This document shows positions 15,433 to 19,065 of a DNA stretch of 19,065 bases, piece after piece (the first letter of the stretch is position 1; each line of letters begins with the position of its first letter). Made by a program: the position numbers and the translations under genes. Below the pieces are notes generated by a model. That model saw only the letters and a list, made by a program, of their open reading frames with translations. It was not told the DNA's origin and made no database searches. This stretch comes from Candidatus Villigracilis proximus (GTDB lineage: Bacteria > Chloroflexota > Anaerolineae > Anaerolineales > Villigracilaceae), in the NCBI GenBank assembly GCA_016715195.1, contig JADKBB010000049.1, positions 1 through 19,065 of the forward strand, in the 5' to 3' direction.

Positions 15433-17037
15433 ATGGAGAGTAACGGGTTGCTGGAAAAATCTGAGCAGGTTTACGCCCAGCTTGGGAAGAATTTAAGCAT
15501 CACATCCAATGCTGTGACTGCTGCGGAGATCATTTTGGACACCGCGCAGGAATTGATCGGATGGGAGGCTTGCTATTTAATTTTATATGACCCTGAACAA
15601 GGCACAAGACCCCGGCCATTATTAACCATCGACACGATCGATGGCAAACGTGTGGTTCAGCACGATGCCGCTCCTGAAAAACCAAGCGAGAATATGCTTA
15701 AGGCTATCCGTGAAAGCGGGTATCTTTCACTGTACGAAGAACCCTTTGAAGTTTCGCCATCCTTATCCTTTGGCAACCGCGCGCACAGAACTCTCTCTCA
15801 ATTGTTTGTGCCGGTTCGCAGTGGAGACCGGACGATTGGGGTGTTATCGATCCAAAGTTATAAAATAAAGGCTTACTCTGAAAATTCACTGGAAGTGCTA
15901 AAAACATTATCCAATCACTGCGCCGGCGCGCTGGAAAGAATCTGGGCGCAGGAGGCTTTGGCGCAGATGGTGGAAAGGTTAAAGGTGCTGTATCAGGCAA
16001 CCCATGCCATCAGCGCCAGCCTTGATCTGGAGCAGTTGTATGATTCGATCCATACCACTGTTGAAAAGGTAATGCCCTGCGATGATTTTGTGATCGATGG
16101 ATATGACGAAAACACCAACGAGATCATTCCGATCTATGCAGTTGAATATCCCCGCAAGCGCATCTTTACTGAAAAATATTTTGCAGACCACGGCCTGGCA
16201 GGCAAGGTCGTCCATACGCATATGCCTGTTTTGCTGAATAACGTGGCGGATATGGACGGCAGCGGCATTGACTTTGAATTATGAAGGAGCGCGCCGACCG
16301 ACCCGACACAGTCCATTCTGGCGGTGCCCATGCTTTTACACGGAAAAATTGTGGGGATGATCTCTGCTCAATCCTACAAGGAAAATGCCTACACTCGGGA
16401 AGACCAGTATTTACTCGAATTGCTGGCAGCCCATGCCGCAATTGCGATTGAAAATGCGCGGCTCTTTACAAAGGCGCAGCAACTAGCTGACATGGACTCT
16501 CTAACCGAGGTTCTCGGACGCCGTAAATTCTATGAACTGGCTGAAGCAGAATTTGAACGGGCGAAACGATCGAAAAAACCACTGACGATCATCATGCTGG
16601 ATGTTGATGAATTTAAAAAATTCAACGACAGGTTTGGGCACAAAGTTGGAGATAATGTGCTAAAGCTGGTTGCGAAGCAGTGCAAATCGTCTCTGCGGGA
16701 TGAGGATATATTTGGCAGATTGGGCGGCGAAGAGTTTGCGGCTGCCCTGCCAGATACAGACTTGAATCAGGCAATGATCGCTGCCAATCGGCTGCGCAAG
16801 ATCGTGGAAGAGACAGACCTCTCTGAGATCAAAGATGGGATGATTGACATGACAACCGGCAAATCATCTACAAAGAACGCATTGAGGGTGACTGTCAGTG
16901 TGGGGGTCGCGGCCTGTGACGAAACCTGTAACAAAATTGATACAGTAATCGACCGCGCCGACCAGGCCATGTATTTAGTAAAACACGCCGGGCGTAATCA
17001 GATCAGTATCTGGAATAACAATGGAGCAGAACAATAA
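15433..17037 (+). CDS. GAF-GAF-GGDEF diguanylate cyclase interrupted by an in-frame TGA
   Basis: Cytoplasmic enzyme predicted to make cyclic di-GMP in response to a signal bound by its GAF domains. First GAF about residues 25-180 (LFVPVRSGDRTIGVLSIQS), short helical linker, second GAF about 185-345 (ILAVPMLLHGKIVGMISAQS), then GGDEF. In the cyclase domain: DMDSLTEVLGRRKF, MLDVDEFKKFND, the active site GGEEF (431-435), and the inhibitory I-site RDED (422-425). The DSLTEVLGRR segment has Gly where most have Asn. TGA at 16282-16284 interrupts the second GAF after SGIDFEL. The same frame continues as RSAPTDPTQSILAVPM, so this is a nonsense codon or a balanced pair of indels, not a simple frameshift. 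Read through, it is 534 codons. No ribosome binding site precedes ATG 15433. Confidence 0.85.
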
Positions 17038-17038
17038 G

Positions 17039-17986
17039 ATGCAGGCACTATGGCTTGAAAACAATCAAATTTCGCTGCGGGATATTTCCCGACCGCAAAG
17101 AGATGATGAAGCGCTGATAAAAATCCGCAAAGCAGGTATTTGCAGCACGGACCTTGAGCTTATCAAAGGCTACTATCCATACACAGGTGTGCTGGGACAT
17201 GAATTCGTCGGCGAGGTGGTGGATGCGCCCGATAAAACCTGGGTTGGTGCGCGGGTGGTGGGTGATATCAACGCGGTCTGCGGAAAGTGTGAAGCCTGTT
17301 TGAATGGACGCCCAACTCATTGCGAAAATCGCACGGTATTAGGGATCGCCAATCGTGACGGAGTCTTCGCGGAATACACGACTCTGCCGCTTGAAAATTT
17401 ACATCGTGTGCCTGATTCTGTGCCTGATGAAATGGCGGTATTCACTGAGCCTTTGGCGGCCGCATTGGAGATCCAACAGCAGATTCAGATCAAGCCTGCC
17501 GACCGGGTGCTGCTGGTCGGCGCCGGCAGGTTGGGACAGTTGATCGCGCAGACTCTTGCGCTTACCGGCTGTGATCTGCATGTCGTGGCGCGTCATCCGT
17601 ATCAACAGAATTTATTGAGCGCACGCGGAATTCGTTTAATAGCGGAAGCGGATATACAGCCCCGAAAATGGGATGTAGTAGTGGAAGCCACTGGTTCCCC
17701 CGATGGATTTAATCTGGCACGCAAAGCTGTCCGCCCGCGCGGGGTGATGGTGTTGAAGTCCACATATAAAGGCGAGATGAATGTGAATTTCTCTCCGCTG
17801 GTGGTGGATGAAATTACGATCATCGGCTCGCGCTGCGGTCCATTTGAACCGGCGTTGCGATTAATGGAAAAGCGCGAAGTTGACCCCACTGTGTTAATTG
17901 CAGCTCAATATAAATTAAGTGAGACGCTCAAGGGATTTGAATATGCCGCGCAGCCCGGCGTGCTGAAAGTACTGATCGAGGCATGA
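17039..17986 (+). CDS. Zinc-dependent alcohol dehydrogenase (MDR superfamily)
   Basis: NAD(P)-dependent dehydrogenase of the medium-chain family, closest in look to sorbitol/threonine dehydrogenase-type members; substrate unknown. Catalytic zinc site: Cys in AGICSTDLE and the His-Glu of LGHEFVGEV. Structural zinc loop CGKCEACLNGRPTHC, four Cys. Rossmann nucleotide site LLVGAGRLGQLIA. Intact, about 315 aa, slightly short for the family. The frame also has ATG at 17021, which would overlap the GGDEF gene by 17 bases and add MEQNNK. MQALWLENN is the more typical start, so 17039, just after the GGDEF TAA (17035-17037), is preferred. Close packing suggests co-transcription with the cyclase gene, though no functional link is evident. 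Confidence 0.9.
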   Translation: MQALWLENNQISLRDISRPQRDDEALIKIRKAGICSTDLELIKGYYPYTGVLGHEFVGEVVDAPDKTWVGARVVGDINAVCGKCEACLNGRPTHCENRTVLGIANRDGVFAEYTTLPLENLHRVPDSVPDEMAVFTEPLAAALEIQQQIQIKPADRVLLVGAGRLGQLIAQTLALTGCDLHVVARHPYQQNLLSARGIRLIAEADIQPRKWDVVVEATGSPDGFNLARKAVRPRGVMVLKSTYKGEMNVNFSPLVVDEITIIGSRCGPFEPALRLMEKREVDPTVLIAAQYKLSETLKGFEYAAQPGVLKVLIEA

Positions 17987-17991
17987 GACAA

Positions 17992-18010
17992 AAAGACTTC
18001 GGAAGTCTTT
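17992..18010 (+). terminator. Terminator of the dehydrogenase gene, first copy of a palindromic pair
   Basis: AAAGACTT (17992-17999), loop CGG, AAGTCTTT (18003-18010), then CTT. It begins six bases after the dehydrogenase stop codon. A-rich and T-rich flanks suit termination on the plus strand. Confidence 0.7.
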
Positions 18011-18042
18011 CTTAAGGCATCCAATCAAGGAACCCTCAAAGA

Positions 18043-18057
18043 AGACTTCCGAAGTCT
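18043..18057 (-). terminator. Terminator-like hairpin for the minus-strand gene, inverted second copy
   Basis: AGACTT, loop CCG, AAGTCT. Read on the minus strand it gives AGACTTCGGAAGTCTTCTTT, almost the same string as the plus-strand copy at 17994-18013. It lies three bases beyond the stop of the small membrane protein. Each convergent gene thus has its own copy pointing its own way. Confidence 0.6.
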
Positions 18058-18060
18058 AGC

Positions 18061-18375
18061 TTAATTATAGAAAATAAGCGAATAGACGAACTTTACGAAG
18101 AGAACCAGATAGGGGACGAGTGAAATTCCGATTGCGGCAATTGAAAGGGATTTTGAGTCACTCTTTTTTCGGGATCCCACAACACCCAGAATAAAAGCCA
18201 ATGGGGTGAGGCTGCAATAAAACAGGGCGGTGACATTGTTTATTTGACTAAAAGTGCCGGGGGAGATTCGCAGGTAGGATGATCCAATATTGGCGGCCAA
18301 CGCAAATACAGAGAACGCACCAACGATCAGTGCAGTGATGCCAAAATATGTTCTTGGTGCAGGGGGAGTTGACAT
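18061..18375 (-). CDS. Small integral membrane protein, three predicted helices
   Basis: 104 aa, function unknown. N-terminal MSTPPAPRT is Pro/Thr-rich. Helix 1 about 11-31 (GITALIVGAFSVFALAANI), helix 2 about 47-67 (VTALFYCSLTPLAFILGVVG), basic loop SRKKSDSKS, helix 3 about 77-100. The layout (short Pro-rich tail, GVVGSRKK between helices) resembles DUF4190-type small membrane proteins, but the assignment is tentative. AAGGA lies 13 bases before the ATG, a weak site. It starts 28 bases after the DUF3592 gene stop and is likely co-transcribed with it. Confidence 0.65.
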   Translation of the reverse strand: MSTPPAPRTYFGITALIVGAFSVFALAANIGSSYLRISPGTFSQINNVTALFYCSLTPLAFILGVVGSRKKSDSKSLSIAAIGISLVPYLVLFVKFVYSLIFYN

Positions 18376-18403
18376 GGATCAGATTTTTCCTTATATCTTT
18401 TAA

Positions 18404-19057
18404 CTACACGGCCATGACCTTTTTTACAACGAAAACACCGCCCGCGAAGGCCAGACCCAGAATACCGGTAATGGATGGCAGAATCCACATTAACATCGCA
18501 CTGCCCGTGGACTTGATACGAGCATCGAGCGGATGTTCGGGATCGTAGGCGATTGTGACCTCGTCGCCCTTTTCGTAGGATGGTGTGCTGCTGCCTTCGC
18601 TCAGTTGGACTGTCCGCTTGCGGCCGTCGATGGGAATGAATTCCACAACGGGATAATAATATTCGTTGACGATGCGGTCCTGTTCGTTGACGTATTCGCG
18701 GCGCATGGTTACATCTACCACGCGGCCAGGGGTGCTTTCTTCCTTGCTTATTTTTTGGATGGCTGAAAATGAAGAGATGACAGAGATCAGGATCATGAGC
18801 GCGGCCACGCCGGAGAAAATTCCCAGTACGATCCTTTCCATGGCCGGGCTTTCAGCGGACTTGCGCAGTTCTTCAAATTCCTTTTCGTCAAATTTTATCT
18901 CTTCAAACTCATCTTCAGATGCGGCGTGCAGCATCGCAGATAGTTTGTCTCTGTCTTTTTCGTCTGGCACATCGTCCAGTGATTCATATTTTATGCCGTT
19001 CACTTCAAAGGATTCTGCTTGGTCGTTCTCCCAGTTTATTGAGTATTTTTTTGCCAT
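18404..19057 (-). CDS. DUF3592-like membrane protein
   Basis: 217 aa, function unknown. Residues 1-72 are hydrophilic and very acidic (DEFEEIKFDEKEFEELRK). Two helices, about 75-97 (RIVLGIFSGVAALMILISVIS) and 187-210 (LMWILPSITGILGLAFAGG), flank a soluble beta-rich domain (about 108-180) with YYYPVVEFIPIDGRKRTV, the YEKGDEVTIAYDPEHP turn and DARI. That helix-domain-helix plan with a YxxGDxVxVxYDPxxP motif is what I know of DUF3592 proteins. ATG 19055-19057 leaves only eight bases of the window upstream, so its promoter is not visible. Confidence 0.78.
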   Translation of the reverse strand: MAKKYSINWENDQAESFEVNGIKYESLDDVPDEKDRDKLSAMLHAASEDEFEEIKFDEKEFEELRKSAESPAMERIVLGIFSGVAALMILISVISSFSAIQKISKEESTPGRVVDVTMRREYVNEQDRIVNEYYYPVVEFIPIDGRKRTVQLSEGSSTPSYEKGDEVTIAYDPEHPLDARIKSTGSAMLMWILPSITGILGLAFAGGVFVVKKVMAV

Positions 19058-19065
19058 TGTTGTGT

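Noticed and set aside
16282..16284. TGA in the cyclase gene as selenocysteine or reassigned codon
   Set aside because: GAF domains have no selenocysteine there, no SECIS-like hairpin stands out just after it, and TGA is used as a normal stop by several other genes here (dppD, the dehydrogenase, MttB).
1..19065. CRISPR array, tRNA or rRNA gene, transposase, prophage or defence system
   Set aside because: No regularly spaced repeats, no cloverleaf-like segment and no recognisable mobile or defence proteins were seen by eye in either strand.

Overview
The window looks like chromosomal DNA of a Chloroflexota bacterium, most likely Anaerolineae. This is an inference from the mixture seen: a lipoprotein with a long Pro/Thr-rich linker and an NBR1-type Ig-like domain, a non-pyrrolysine MttB-family methyltransferase, a RIO-type kinase, a peptide ABC transporter and a DUF3592 membrane protein. 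Base composition is moderate and even. I see no phage genes, transposases, CRISPR arrays, rRNA or tRNA.

Layout. 1-1551: a LivH/LivM-type branched-chain amino acid permease broken by many frameshifts, then only the start of a lipoprotein that may be its binding protein. 1553-1612: two tandem GC palindromes. 1674-2685: RIO-type kinase, then a strong terminator. 2757-4171: MttB-family methyltransferase. 4176-5577: an extended -10 promoter, the NBR1-Ig lipoprotein and a small single-helix membrane protein, closed by a 19-bp bidirectional terminator. 5680-8755 (minus): an S9 prolyl-oligopeptidase-type peptidase followed by a creatininase-family hydrolase, divergent from 8970-14631 (plus): a five-gene peptide ABC importer (binding lipoprotein, DppB, DppC, DppD, DppF). 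14632-15405: TrmH/SpoU rRNA methyltransferase abutting dppF. 15433-17986: a two-GAF GGDEF diguanylate cyclase interrupted by an in-frame TGA, overlapping a zinc alcohol dehydrogenase. 17992-18057: two inverted copies of one short palindrome between convergent genes. 18061-19057 (minus): two small membrane proteins.

How the genes relate. The clearest functional unit is peptide use: the importer and, across a 214-bp divergent promoter region, an intracellular S9 peptidase and an amidohydrolase. A stable hairpin without a T-tract between the binding-protein gene and dppB probably sets unequal expression of binding protein and permease.

Quality caution. At least seven genes need one or more single-base corrections to read through, and several of these fall in short homopolymers (2488-2491, 3926-3928, 4937-4940, 5138-5142, 12487-12489, 12501-12503). 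Restoring one base recovers family-typical protein each time. This resembles uncorrected long-read error more than gene decay, except perhaps for the Liv region, where errors are far denser. I found no convincing undescribed system. The most unusual items are the creatininase protein with a degenerate extra N-terminal copy of its own fold, the dppC-dppD junction, and the short palindromic repeats.
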